Shown piece after piece: positions 7,652 through 14,073 of a stretch of DNA of 21,680 nucleotides. The DNA comes from Clostridium sp. AF27-2AA (GTDB taxonomy: Bacteria; Bacillota; Clostridia; Lachnospirales; Lachnospiraceae), in NCBI RefSeq assembly GCF_003478505.1, contig NZ_QUFI01000044.1, forward strand, positions 1 through 21,680, in the 5' to 3' direction. The position numbers were made by a program, and so were the translations under genes. Each line of letters opens with the position of its first letter. Position 1 is the first letter of the stretch. Below the pieces are notes generated by a model that ran no database searches, was not told the DNA's origin, and saw only the letters and a list, made by a program, of their open reading frames with translations.

Positions 7652-8956
7652 ATGAAAACAGGAACGAAAAACCGGCAGATTGCCAATGCCTACTATAACA
7701 TTGGCCTGGAAAAGGCAAGGAGCCGGGATCTGTCTGGCGCAGTGACTGCGCTGAAAAAAAGTCTCCGGTTTGACAAATACCAGACGGATGCCCGAAACCT
7801 GCTGGGCCTGATCTACAATGAGATCGGCGAGGTGGGCGCGGCGCTGACTCAGTGGGTCATCAGCTTAAACCTGCAGGAGCAGGACAATCTGGCAGAGGAA
7901 TATCTGAGGAAGGTTCATGCGGCCAGAGGATATCTGGAGCTGGCCGATCAGGCAGCCAAAAAGTACAATCAGGCTCTGATCTATGCTCAGAATGACAATG
8001 AAGATCTGGCAACGCTGCTCCTGATGCGTATGGTGGAAGAGTTTCCGCAGTATGTCAAGGCGCAGGAACTTCTGGCACTTCTGTATCTCCATCAGGAGGA
8101 TTATATCAAGGCCGGACGGTGTCTGTATCAGGCATTAAAGATTGACCGGTATAACCCGTGGGTACTTCATTATATGGATATTGCCAAACACAATACAGGC
8201 AAGGCTGATGTGGAGAAACGGAAGCTGCAGAATGCTTTTTCCCACCGGAAGCTGCAGGATGATGATATCATCATGCCACCAAGCTATAAGGAAAATACCG
8301 GCTGGCAGTCGGTGCTTAACATTCTGGTTGGTCTGGTGCTGGGAGCTATGGTCATTTTTTTTCTGGTTATGCCGGCGAACACCGAGACACTGAATGCAAA
8401 GCATAATCAGGAATTGAAAAATACACTGGAAGAGCTGAACCAGAAGAATATCGAGATTGACAGTCTGAACCAGAAGATGGAAGAGGCGAAGAGCGCCCAG
8501 AGTGAGGCAGAGGAGAATTTGAAGACTCTGCAGAATTCCAGCGGCGGCACCCTGGCCCAGTACCAGAATCTGGTGAAGATCCTGCAGGCATACCGGGATG
8601 AGGACCAGAAAACGGCCACCCTTCTTTATGTGGATACGGACTGGTCGGTGTTAAATGATGGTGTACTGAACGAGACGGTGGCCTGGATTCAGAAGGATAT
8701 GTCAGAAAATGGGTATACGCTTCTGATGAACCTGGGAGATGAGGCTCTGGCAGCCGGAGATGTGGCTGGAGCAGCGGACTATTACCAGAAGAGCCTGCAG
8801 ATCAAGGGGGACAACCCGGAGGTAATCTACAAGCTCGGAATGGCCTATGTGACAGCCGGGGATCAGGAAACAGCGACCCAGTATTTTACTGATGTCATCA
8901 TGAATTATCCGAATTCGGAGTATGTGGATGACGCGAAGACCCAGCGCGGGTACTAA
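7652..8956 (+). CDS. Membrane-anchored tetratricopeptide-repeat protein
   Basis: A 434-residue protein with two TPR blocks on opposite sides of a single membrane helix. Residues 1-180 carry about four TPRs (for example NAYYNIGLEKARSRDLSGAV and ARNLLGLIYNEIGEVGAAL), presumably cytosolic. A hydrophobic segment near residues 219-239 (VLNILVGLVLGAMVIFF) is the only transmembrane helix. A coiled coil follows at about 243-290 (LEELNQKNIEIDSLNQKM). Residues 350-430 form two or three more TPRs ending NYPNSEYVDDAK, a YbgF/BamD-like repeat type, presumably outside. No enzymatic motif is seen, so it is probably a scaffold. The start at 7652 has only a distant AGGGA, which suggests translational coupling to the 44-aa ORF 12 bp upstream. 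The terminator at 9001-9047 closes the unit. Confidence 0.85.
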   Translation: MKTGTKNRQIANAYYNIGLEKARSRDLSGAVTALKKSLRFDKYQTDARNLLGLIYNEIGEVGAALTQWVISLNLQEQDNLAEEYLRKVHAARGYLELADQAAKKYNQALIYAQNDNEDLATLLLMRMVEEFPQYVKAQELLALLYLHQEDYIKAGRCLYQALKIDRYNPWVLHYMDIAKHNTGKADVEKRKLQNAFSHRKLQDDDIIMPPSYKENTGWQSVLNILVGLVLGAMVIFFLVMPANTETLNAKHNQELKNTLEELNQKNIEIDSLNQKMEEAKSAQSEAEENLKTLQNSSGGTLAQYQNLVKILQAYRDEDQKTATLLYVDTDWSVLNDGVLNETVAWIQKDMSENGYTLLMNLGDEALAAGDVAGAADYYQKSLQIKGDNPEVIYKLGMAYVTAGDQETATQYFTDVIMNYPNSEYVDDAKTQRGY

Positions 8957-9000
8957 AACGGAATTTGCCTGGTACAAAGACAAATAAAAACAGAACAGAA

Positions 9001-9047
9001 GGTACGACAGAGAAAACGTGAGAAACGCACTCTGCCGTACCTTTTTT
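9001..9047 (+). terminator. Rho-independent terminator after the TPR gene
   Basis: GGTACGACAGAG (9001-9012) pairs with CTCTGCCGTACC (9030-9041) with one mismatch, followed by six T (9042-9047). It separates the folC-TPR transcript from the sigma-F operon, whose own promoter should lie in the remaining 45 bp. I could not identify a convincing sigma-H promoter there. Confidence 0.88.
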
Positions 9048-9092
9048 CATTTTACATGAAATTTATATTTTACAGGAAATGGGGGAATTTTT

Positions 9093-9434
9093 ATGTACGA
9101 ACAGACTTTTTCCTACGAGGCTCATGGACAGACCCTGGTGATCCATCTGCCGAAGGAGCTGGATCATCACAACTGCCGGAACTTAAAATATGAGACCGAT
9201 CTGCTCCTGTCAGAAAATTATATCAGCAAAGTGGTTTTTGATTTTTCCAGGACGGAATTTATGGATTCCTCTGGCATTGGAATTTTGTTAAACCGCTACA
9301 AACAGATGGCGGGAAGCGGCGGTACCGTGACGATTTATGGTGTGAATGCCCAGGTGGGCCGGGTTCTGGCAATTGGCGGTATCGGACGGCTGATGAAATA
9401 TTTTGACACAAAGGAAGCGGCAATTGCCGGATGA
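9093..9434 (+). CDS. spoIIAA: Anti-sigma F factor antagonist SpoIIAA
   Basis: A 113-residue STAS-domain protein that frees sigma-F in the forespore by binding SpoIIAB. The phosphorylation motif MDSSGIGILLNRY places the acceptor serine at residue 59 (equivalent to Ser58 in Bacillus, next to the conserved Asp). The N-terminal strand EAHGQTLVIHLPKELDHHN and the C-terminal IGGIGRLMKYFDTKEAA are typical. Length matches the family (about 117). The ATG at 9093 has a G-rich SD (GGGGGA) 6-7 nt upstream. It is the first gene of the spoIIA operon, 96 bp ahead of spoIIAB. Activity is controlled by SpoIIAB kinase and, in the usual pathway, the SpoIIE phosphatase, which is not in this window. Confidence 0.96.
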   Translation: MYEQTFSYEAHGQTLVIHLPKELDHHNCRNLKYETDLLLSENYISKVVFDFSRTEFMDSSGIGILLNRYKQMAGSGGTVTIYGVNAQVGRVLAIGGIGRLMKYFDTKEAAIAG

Positions 9435-9530
9435 TTGCCGGACTGATGTATGAAAAACTGTGACTGCCGGGAAGCTGGACAGGCAGGACGAAAGAATCGA
9501 AAAGGTGAAAAACGGGAGGATGGGAAACAT

Positions 9531-9947
9531 ATGGAGCGTTTTCGGATGGAGCTGGAGAGCCTTTCAAAAAATGAGGAGTTTGCCCGGGTGGTGGTGGCGG
9601 TATTCTTGAGCCGCCTGGATCCGACGCTGGAGGAAATTGATGATGTGAAGACTGCTGTTTCCGAGGCGGTGACGAACGCGGAAATTCATGGGTATGGCGG
9701 AGAGAAGGGAGCCATTACCGTGGAGGTGGAGACGGAAGGAAAAGAACTGACTGTGGTGGTGGAAGACTACGGCGTTGGAATCCGGGATATAGAGAAGGCC
9801 ATGGAACCCATGTTTACCACCGACAAGACCGGAACCAGGTCCGGCATGGGCTTTTCCTTTATGGAGGCCTTTATGGATCAGGTGCATGTGGAATCGGAGC
9901 CTGGAAAAGGGACGAAGGTTGTCATGAGAAAACAAATCGGCAGGTGA
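9531..9947 (+). CDS. spoIIAB: Anti-sigma F factor / SpoIIAA kinase SpoIIAB
   Basis: A 138-residue GHKL-fold serine kinase and anti-sigma factor that holds sigma-F inactive and phosphorylates SpoIIAA. Visible ATP-binding boxes are the N box EAVTNAEIHGY, G1 VEDYGVGI and G2 SGMGFSFMEAFMD. PMFTTDK before the ATP lid is the usual sequence. The ATG at 9531 is chosen because GGGAGGA (9514-9520) lies 10 nt upstream and MERFRMELESLSKNEEFAR matches the start of the family fold. The in-frame ATG at 9450 would add 27 Arg/Lys/Gly-rich residues that look like untranslated sequence. Its stop overlaps the sigF start, so the sigma factor and its inhibitor are translationally coupled. Confidence 0.96.
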   Translation: MERFRMELESLSKNEEFARVVVAVFLSRLDPTLEEIDDVKTAVSEAVTNAEIHGYGGEKGAITVEVETEGKELTVVVEDYGVGIRDIEKAMEPMFTTDKTGTRSGMGFSFMEAFMDQVHVESEPGKGTKVVMRKQIGR

Positions 9948-10672
9948 TGTGCATGGATGAGACAATGGATCTGATCCGGCGCGCGCATGCCGGGGATGAG
10001 GAAGCGAGGGAGCAGCTGGTCATGGGGAATGTGGGGCTGGTCTGGAGCGTGGCCCGACATTACAGCGGCCGGGGTCATGAGCTGGAGGATCTGTTTCAGA
10101 TCGGGTGTATTGGACTGTTAAAGGCTGTAGACAAGTTTGATCTTGGATTTCAGGTGCGTTTTTCCACCTATGCGGTGCCAATGATTGCGGGGGAAATCCG
10201 GCGCTTTCTGCGGGATGACGGAATGATCCGGGTAAGCCGGTCCATGAAGGAACTGGGACTTCGCGTCCGCAGGGCGCGGGAAACCCTGACGGCAAAGTCC
10301 GGGCGGGAACCGGGACTTTCGGAGATTGCGAAGGAACTGGATATCAGCTGTGAGGAAGTGGCGGCCTGCATGGGAGCCGGAGCAGAGGTGGAATCCCTGT
10401 ACCGGGAGACCGGAAACGGCGAGGAGGGCGGCCTGCGTCTCATGGACCGGATCCCGGACGGAACGCAGAACGAAGAACAGCTCATGAACCGCCTGGTATT
10501 AAAACAATTGATGGAAAAACTGCCGGAGAAGGACCGGGAAATTATCGTAAGACGTTATTTTGAAAACCAGACCCAGACCAGGATTGCTGAGGATCTGAAT
10601 ATATCCCAGGTGCAGGTGTCGCGGCTGGAAAAACGGATTCTGAAGCAGATGCGGGAATATCTGGGGGCATAA
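9947..10672 (+). CDS. sigF: Forespore RNA polymerase sigma-F factor
   Basis: About 241 residues of a sigma-70-family sporulation sigma factor (SpoIIAC). Region 2 is clear: GNVGLVWSVARHYSGRGHELEDLFQIGCIGLLKAVDKFD, then FSTYAVPMIAGEIRRFLRD for the -10 and core contacts. RVSRSMKELG is typical of the sigF/sigG group. Region 3 follows, and region 4 carries the helix-turn-helix ENQTQTRIAEDLNISQVQVSRLEKRIL. ATG 9947 overlaps the spoIIAB stop (TGATG); ATG 9953 is a close alternative with AGGTGAT just before it. SigF rather than SigG is assigned because it follows spoIIAA-spoIIAB. It activates early forespore genes and is held by SpoIIAB until septation. Confidence 0.95.
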   Translation: MCMDETMDLIRRAHAGDEEAREQLVMGNVGLVWSVARHYSGRGHELEDLFQIGCIGLLKAVDKFDLGFQVRFSTYAVPMIAGEIRRFLRDDGMIRVSRSMKELGLRVRRARETLTAKSGREPGLSEIAKELDISCEEVAACMGAGAEVESLYRETGNGEEGGLRLMDRIPDGTQNEEQLMNRLVLKQLMEKLPEKDREIIVRRYFENQTQTRIAEDLNISQVQVSRLEKRILKQMREYLGA

Positions 10673-10794
10673 CTGCGCATACTGAACCTAAACAAGCCGG
10701 AAGCCGATTCTGCAAGGAAAAGACTGAATTATGGATATTGCGGATTTTCTGGACAGAAAGCAGGCAGAAAACGGACGGAAAGGGATGAGCAGGA

Positions 10795-11025
10795 ATGAAA
10801 TACTGGAAATCGAAAGTCATGCTGTTGGTCGTACTGGGAGCTATGCTTCTGGTCATGGCAGTGGCATGGCTTTGCTTTTACCATGAAGGAGAACCCAAAG
10901 ATCCGGATGGAACCCTGGTTCGTCAGGAATTTCGCGGGACGGAACCAGCAGAGTGGAAATCTGACTGGTGGCGCAGCGTAAACAGGACGCCAGAGTTTTT
11001 GCGTATCAGGGAGGTGGCTGCATGA
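10795..11025 (+). CDS. Small single-pass membrane protein between sigF and spoVAA
   Basis: A 76-residue protein with a positively charged N-terminus (MKYWKSK), one hydrophobic helix at about residues 8-27 (VMLLVVLGAMLLVMAVAWLC), and a polar, tryptophan-containing C-terminal tail (WKSDWWRSV), probably extracytoplasmic. The helix carries a cysteine, but without a clear lipobox. I do not recognise a family. It ends by an ATGA overlap with spoVAA (11022-11025), which argues strongly for coupled translation and a role in the same sporulation step. The SD is modest (AAAGGGA about 10 nt before the ATG). It follows sigF by 122 bp, so it may start the spoVA segment, from the sigF transcript or an internal forespore promoter that I could not identify. 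Confidence 0.65.
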   Translation: MKYWKSKVMLLVVLGAMLLVMAVAWLCFYHEGEPKDPDGTLVRQEFRGTEPAEWKSDWWRSVNRTPEFLRIREVAA

Positions 11026-11654
11026 GCGCGCAGAACACCGTCTACCTGAATCTGCGGGAAATCACGGAACTGCATAAGCCGGATATTCAGGTGAAGGATG
11101 TGGCCGAGGTCTACTGCAGTGACGCCCATGTGCAGAACCGCTGTGCCAGCCTGAAAATCAAGACGATCCGGGAACAGAAGCGCAAGCGCTACGTGGAAAA
11201 TGCCCTGAATGTGATCCGGATTATGGAGGCGGCAGATTCTTCCGTGACGGTCAGCAATGTGGGAAAAGTGGAGTTTATCATTGATTACCAGCCTAAGGTG
11301 CGGCAGAACTTGTTCTGGCAGTGGTGCAAGACTATCTTTGTCTGCGTCATCTGCTTTTGTGGGGCGGCCTTTGCCATTATGACCTTTAACAATGATGTCA
11401 GTGTCACCTCAGTGTTTGGTGAGGTGTACCGGCTGCTCACCGGGCAAGAATCCAGTGGGCATACGATTCTGGAGCTGTCCTATTCTGTGGGACTGGCGGT
11501 GGGAATCATTGTCTTCTTTAATCATTTCGCGAAGTGGAAGATCAACACGGATCCCACACCGCTGGAGGTGGAGATGCGGCTTTATGAGGATAACATCTGC
11601 AAGACTGTGATCCAGAATGATTCCAGAAAGGAGCGGGGCATTGATGTTTCATGA
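11022..11654 (+). CDS. spoVAA: Stage V sporulation protein AA
   Basis: A 210-residue SpoVAA-family protein, part of the forespore inner-membrane SpoVA machinery that moves dipicolinic acid. The soluble N-terminal domain begins TVYLNLREITELHKPDIQVKDVAEVYC, the family's characteristic opening. Two membrane segments follow at about residues 101-123 (WCKTIFVCVICFCGAAFAIM) and 150-170 (ELSYSVGLAVGIIVFFNHF), with the conserved DPTPLEVEMRLYE near the C-terminus. The start at 11022 has GGGAGGTG about 5 nt upstream and overlaps the preceding small gene by 4 nt. An in-frame upstream start at 10968 lies within that gene and is not needed. Its 3' end overlaps spoVAB by 11 nt. Expression is expected in the forespore (sigma-F/sigma-G). 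Confidence 0.92.
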   Translation: MSAQNTVYLNLREITELHKPDIQVKDVAEVYCSDAHVQNRCASLKIKTIREQKRKRYVENALNVIRIMEAADSSVTVSNVGKVEFIIDYQPKVRQNLFWQWCKTIFVCVICFCGAAFAIMTFNNDVSVTSVFGEVYRLLTGQESSGHTILELSYSVGLAVGIIVFFNHFAKWKINTDPTPLEVEMRLYEDNICKTVIQNDSRKERGIDVS

Positions 11655-12135
11655 TCTGATCTGGAGCAGCGTACAACCGGCATTCCGCAATCTGATTGTG
11701 AGCGGCGGGCGAAATGCCGCCCTCCTCTTTGTGGGACTCAGCGCCGGAGGCATCATTGCGGCCGGAGTCTTCGCATTCCTGGTCATCATCGGTGTGTTTC
11801 CGCGGCTGATCGGAAAAACGGGAACGAAGAGACATATTCTGTTGTACGGAACCGTGATCGTGAGCGGGGGTGTGCTGGGAAATATTGCGGATCTGTATGA
11901 GTTCCCCATTCCACTGCACGGTTTTTCCTCGCTGTTTCTCGGCATCTTTGGACTGGCAGTGGGAATCTTTGTGGGATGCCTGGTGATGTCTCTGGCGGAG
12001 ACGTTAAAGGCACTGCCGGTTATCAGCCGGAGAATTTATCTGGCGGTGGGGCTGCAGTATCTGATACTTTCTATTGCACTGGGAAAACTGGCCGGATCCC
12101 TGGCGTATTTTCTGTGCGGGATGGCAGCGGAATGA
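11644..12135 (+). CDS. spoVAB: Stage V sporulation protein AB
   Basis: A 163-residue integral membrane protein of the SpoVAB family with four or five hydrophobic segments: an N-terminal GLSAGGIIAAGVFAFLVIIGV, then HILLYGTVIVSGGVLGNIA, LFLGIFGLAVGIFVGCLVMS and LAVGLQYLILSIALGKLAGS. ALAETLKALPVISRR-like loops (here SLAETLKALPVISRR) are typical of the family. The ATG at 11644 is chosen because AAAGGAG (11629-11635) lies 8 nt upstream. An in-frame ATG at 11617 would start inside spoVAA coding sequence with no SD. It acts with SpoVAA and SpoVAC in the forespore membrane. The overlap with spoVAA indicates coupled translation, and spoVAC follows after 84 bp. Confidence 0.9.
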   Translation: MFHDLIWSSVQPAFRNLIVSGGRNAALLFVGLSAGGIIAAGVFAFLVIIGVFPRLIGKTGTKRHILLYGTVIVSGGVLGNIADLYEFPIPLHGFSSLFLGIFGLAVGIFVGCLVMSLAETLKALPVISRRIYLAVGLQYLILSIALGKLAGSLAYFLCGMAAE

Positions 12136-12219
12136 TGCTGGAATCAGAGCAGGCGCATTTCTGTGGGTGCAGAGATAGAACAAGGCAGAGAAAACAGAGC
12201 AAAGGAGATAGAATATACC

Positions 12220-12675
12220 ATGGAATTAAATAAAAAAGCCTACGACAAATACATCAAACAGATTACTCCAGTCAATGAACTGGGAAGCGACATGCTGCGC
12301 GCCTTTGTGACCGGCGGCATCATCTGCGCCCTGGGGCAGGCCTCGGTGATGATGATGATCAACTACCTTGGAATGGAGAAAGAAGAAGCTCAGACCTGGA
12401 TGCTGATGGAACTGATCCTGGCCAGTGTCCTGCTGACGGGTTTTGGCATCTATCCAAAAATTGTAAAATGGGGCGGCGCCGGAGCTCTGGTGCCAATTAC
12501 CGGATTCGCCAATTCCGTGGTAGCCCCGGCCATTGAATATAAGGCAGAGGGACATGTGTTTGGAATCGGCTGCAAAATTTTCACGATTGCCGGTCCGGTC
12601 ATTTTGTTTGGTGTATTAACCAGCTGGATTTTGGGGATAATTCTGCTAATCGGAAAAGTTTTGGGGATAGCGTAG
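12220..12675 (+). CDS. spoVAC: Stage V sporulation protein AC (dipicolinate channel component)
   Basis: A 151-residue membrane protein. Family-typical elements are the N-terminal YDKYIKQITPVNELGSDMLRAF, then TGGIICALGQ, LTGFGIYPKIVKWGGAGALVPITGFANSVVAPAIEYKAEGHVFGIG and a last hydrophobic segment. In Bacillus SpoVAC behaves as a mechanosensitive channel for dipicolinic acid release. SpoVAEb is a related, shorter family; the longer N-terminus and the EGHVFGIGCKIF segment favour SpoVAC. The ATG at 12220 has AAAGGAG (12201-12207) 12 nt upstream; an in-frame GTG at 12163 adds poorly conserved, charged residues. Oddity: the operon ends here with a terminator and tRNA genes instead of continuing into spoVAD and spoVAE as in Bacillus and several clostridia. 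Confidence 0.93.
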   Translation: MELNKKAYDKYIKQITPVNELGSDMLRAFVTGGIICALGQASVMMMINYLGMEKEEAQTWMLMELILASVLLTGFGIYPKIVKWGGAGALVPITGFANSVVAPAIEYKAEGHVFGIGCKIFTIAGPVILFGVLTSWILGIILLIGKVLGIA

Positions 12676-12718
12676 AAAAAAGAAGAGCCACCGCACAATT
12701 TTGTACGATGGCTCATTT
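12676..12718. terminator. Bidirectional terminator between spoVAC and the tRNA-Leu genes
   Basis: A stem of GAGCCA..CG (12685-12692) with CG.TGGCTC (12706-12714) is flanked by AAAAAA on the left (12676-12681) and ATTTTC on the right. The A tract gives a good T run for the minus-strand tRNA transcript; the weaker ATTTT serves the spoVA transcript. Confidence 0.78.
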
Positions 12719-12725
12719 TCTGCAA

Positions 12726-12809
12726 TGCAGAAGATGGGAGTCGAACCCACAAGGTATTGCTACCACACGGACCTGAACCGTGCGCGTCTGCCAATTCCGC
12801 CACTTCTGC
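12726..12809 (-). tRNA. tRNA-Leu (anticodon CAG)
   Basis: An 84-nt class II tRNA on the minus strand. The acceptor stem is GCAGAAG/CTTCTGC with discriminator A, the D arm is GGCGGAATTGGCAGACGC, the anticodon loop TTCAGGT lies in a CACGG/CCGTG stem (CAG), the variable arm is long (TGGTAGCAATACC), and the T arm contains GGGTTCGACTCCC. CCA is not encoded. It lies 5 bp downstream of the second tRNA-Leu on the same strand. Confidence 0.93.
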
Positions 12810-12814
12810 ATACC

Positions 12815-12898
12815 TGCGGGAGATGGGACTTGAACCCACACGACATAACTGCCACTAGATCCTTAGTCTAGCCTGTCTGCCAATTCCAGCACTCCCGC
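12815..12898 (-). tRNA. tRNA-Leu (anticodon AAG)
   Basis: An 84-nt class II tRNA on the minus strand. The acceptor stem is GCGGGAG/CTCCCGC with discriminator A, the anticodon loop CTAAGGA lies in a perfect CTAGA/TCTAG stem (AAG at 12862-12864), the variable arm is long, and the T arm contains GGGTTCAAGTCCC. The A at position 34 is unusual in bacteria, where CUU/CUC leucine codons are usually read by GAG. It would need either unmodified A34 or deamination to inosine. Confidence 0.9.
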
Positions 12899-12910
12899 TG
12901 ACAAGAATAT

Positions 12911-12939
12911 ACTATACTATAAAAGTCAAAAGTGTGCAA
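12911..12939 (-). promoter_or_regulatory. Promoter of the tRNA-Leu pair
   Basis: On the minus strand TTGCAC (12934-12939), a 17-bp spacer and TATAGT (12911-12916), just upstream of tRNA-Leu(AAG). The -35 lies inside a small inverted repeat AAAAGTG/CACTTTT. Confidence 0.6.
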
Positions 12940-12987
12940 GCACTTTTTTCGGAATTTTTGAAAAAATTTGAAAAGTTTATCAGAAGT

Positions 12988-13028
12988 CCGGTTTCAAAAA
13001 ATGAAAAAATTTCAACTTTTGAAACCGG
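12988..13028. repeat. Perfect 12-bp inverted repeat over the flavoprotein promoter
   Basis: CCGGTTTCAAAA (12988-12999) and TTTTGAAACCGG (13017-13028) are exact reverse complements separated by 17 bp. The right arm contains the -35 hexamer of the promoter at 13019-13046. It could be a two-site operator or an upstream hairpin; the surrounding DNA is AT-rich with a repeated GAAAAAATTT. Confidence 0.8.
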
Positions 13029-13046
13029 GTATGATTGGTATATAAT
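13019..13046 (+). promoter_or_regulatory. Sigma-A promoter of the thioredoxin-reductase-like gene
   Basis: TTGAAA (13019-13024), a 16-bp spacer and a perfect TATAAT (13041-13046). The leader would be about 40 nt to the ATG at 13094. Confidence 0.72.
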
Positions 13047-13093
13047 AGAAGAAGATTATGAAATTCAAAACACACAAAGGAGACCACAATTCT

Positions 13094-13975
13094 ATGGAAC
13101 GTTACGATATCGCCATCATCGGCACTGGCCCGGCGGGGCTTTCGGCAGCAGTGACTGCGGCCATCCGCAAAAAGAAAATTCTCTTAGCAGGCAGCAGGGA
13201 TTTAAGCAGCAAGGTTCAGAAGGCCCAGGAAATCCAGAACTACCTTGGTTTTCCGGATATCAGCGGTGCGGAGCTGGGAAAGGCCTTTGAGGAACACATT
13301 GACCGGATGCAGGTCCCAATTGTGGAGGACCGGGTGAACCTGATCTATCCCATGGGAGATTATTTTTCCCTGCAGGTGGGACAGGACATCTGTGAGGCGG
13401 ATGCGGTGATTCTGGCCACCGGTGTGAATTTTGGGAAGCCGCTTCCTGGAGAGGAAGAATTTCTTGGCCGTGGTGTCAGCTACTGCGCCACCTGTGACGC
13501 GCCCCTTTACCGCGGAGCCACCGTGGCGGTGATTGGTTATCAGAAGTCCGAAGAGGCTGAGGCAGATTTCCTGGCGGATATTGCGGAGAAGGTCTACTAT
13601 ATTCCAATGTACAAGGAACCAGTAGAGGTTTCAGAGAAAATCCAGGTAGTAAGGGAAGTGCCGAAGGAGATCACTGGCGGTATGAAGGCAGATGTGCTGG
13701 TGACAAATGCGAACAGTTATCCGGTGGACTGCGTTTTTATATTAAGAGAGAGCGTGTCTCCGAAGAATCTGGTGCCGGGCTTACAGATGGATGGAAACCA
13801 CGTAGCGGTAAATCTGCAGATGGAGACGAATGTGCCGGGCTGTTTTGCCTGTGGTGACATCGCCGGACGGCCTTACCAGTATATCAAGTCCGCTGGACAG
13901 GGAAATATTGCGGCGCTGTCTGCCGTTTCCTATCTGGACCAGAAGCGTCGCAGCCAAAAATCCGCAGACGCATGA
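13094..13975 (+). CDS. Thioredoxin-reductase-like flavoprotein, probably ferredoxin-dependent type
   Basis: A 293-residue flavoprotein with the low-molecular-weight thioredoxin reductase layout. The FAD-binding loop is IIGTGPAGLSAA (residues 8-19), the redox-active CATC is at 131-134, and the C-terminal FAD motif is CFACGDIAGRPYQYIKSAGQG. The NADPH domain is abnormal. The usual GGGxSAxEEA loop is replaced by IGYQKSEEAEADF (147-159), and the HRR motif that holds the NADPH phosphate is missing (YYIPMYKEP instead). This pattern fits the ferredoxin-dependent flavin thioredoxin reductases (FFTR) known from clostridia rather than an NADPH enzyme; the electron donor is inferred. The ATG at 13094 has AAAGGAGA 10 nt upstream; the in-frame start at 13058 is not supported. 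It stands alone, with no thioredoxin gene next to it. Confidence 0.87.
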   Translation: MERYDIAIIGTGPAGLSAAVTAAIRKKKILLAGSRDLSSKVQKAQEIQNYLGFPDISGAELGKAFEEHIDRMQVPIVEDRVNLIYPMGDYFSLQVGQDICEADAVILATGVNFGKPLPGEEEFLGRGVSYCATCDAPLYRGATVAVIGYQKSEEAEADFLADIAEKVYYIPMYKEPVEVSEKIQVVREVPKEITGGMKADVLVTNANSYPVDCVFILRESVSPKNLVPGLQMDGNHVAVNLQMETNVPGCFACGDIAGRPYQYIKSAGQGNIAALSAVSYLDQKRRSQKSADA

Positions 13976-14044
13976 TTTTGCGGTTACAAAACTTCAAAAC
14001 AGAAATATCAATTAGAATTTCATAGAAAGTTCACAAATTTCCAA

Positions 14045-14073
14045 TTGACAAATTAGCGAAAATATCCTAATAT
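14045..14073 (+). promoter_or_regulatory. Promoter of the marR-ABC operon
   Basis: TTGACA (14045-14050), a 17-bp spacer and TAATAT (14068-14073). The leader is about 85 nt to the regulator's ATG. Confidence 0.8.

Noticed and set aside
9042..9092. Possible sigma-H promoter (ACAGGAAAT at 9072-9080) ahead of spoIIAA
   Set aside because: The -35-like sequence fits, but no GAAT-type -10 occurs at the required 11-12 bp spacing; it more likely contributes to the ribosome-binding region.
10731..10884. Alternative 51-aa ORF (MDIADFLDRKQ...) overlapping the start of the 76-aa membrane gene
   Set aside because: Poor SD spacing, and it runs out of frame through the transmembrane segment of the better supported gene, which is coupled to spoVAA. 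Only its first 20 residues look protein-like.
12450..12839. 129-aa frame containing VAELADAHGSGPCGSNTLWVRLPSSA
   Set aside because: Spurious translation through tRNA-Leu and antisense spoVAC; not a gene.
12927..12948. AAAAGTG/CACTTTTTT inverted repeat as a plus-strand terminator
   Set aside because: No plus-strand gene ends here, and it overlaps the -35 of the tRNA-Leu promoter; probably incidental or part of that promoter.
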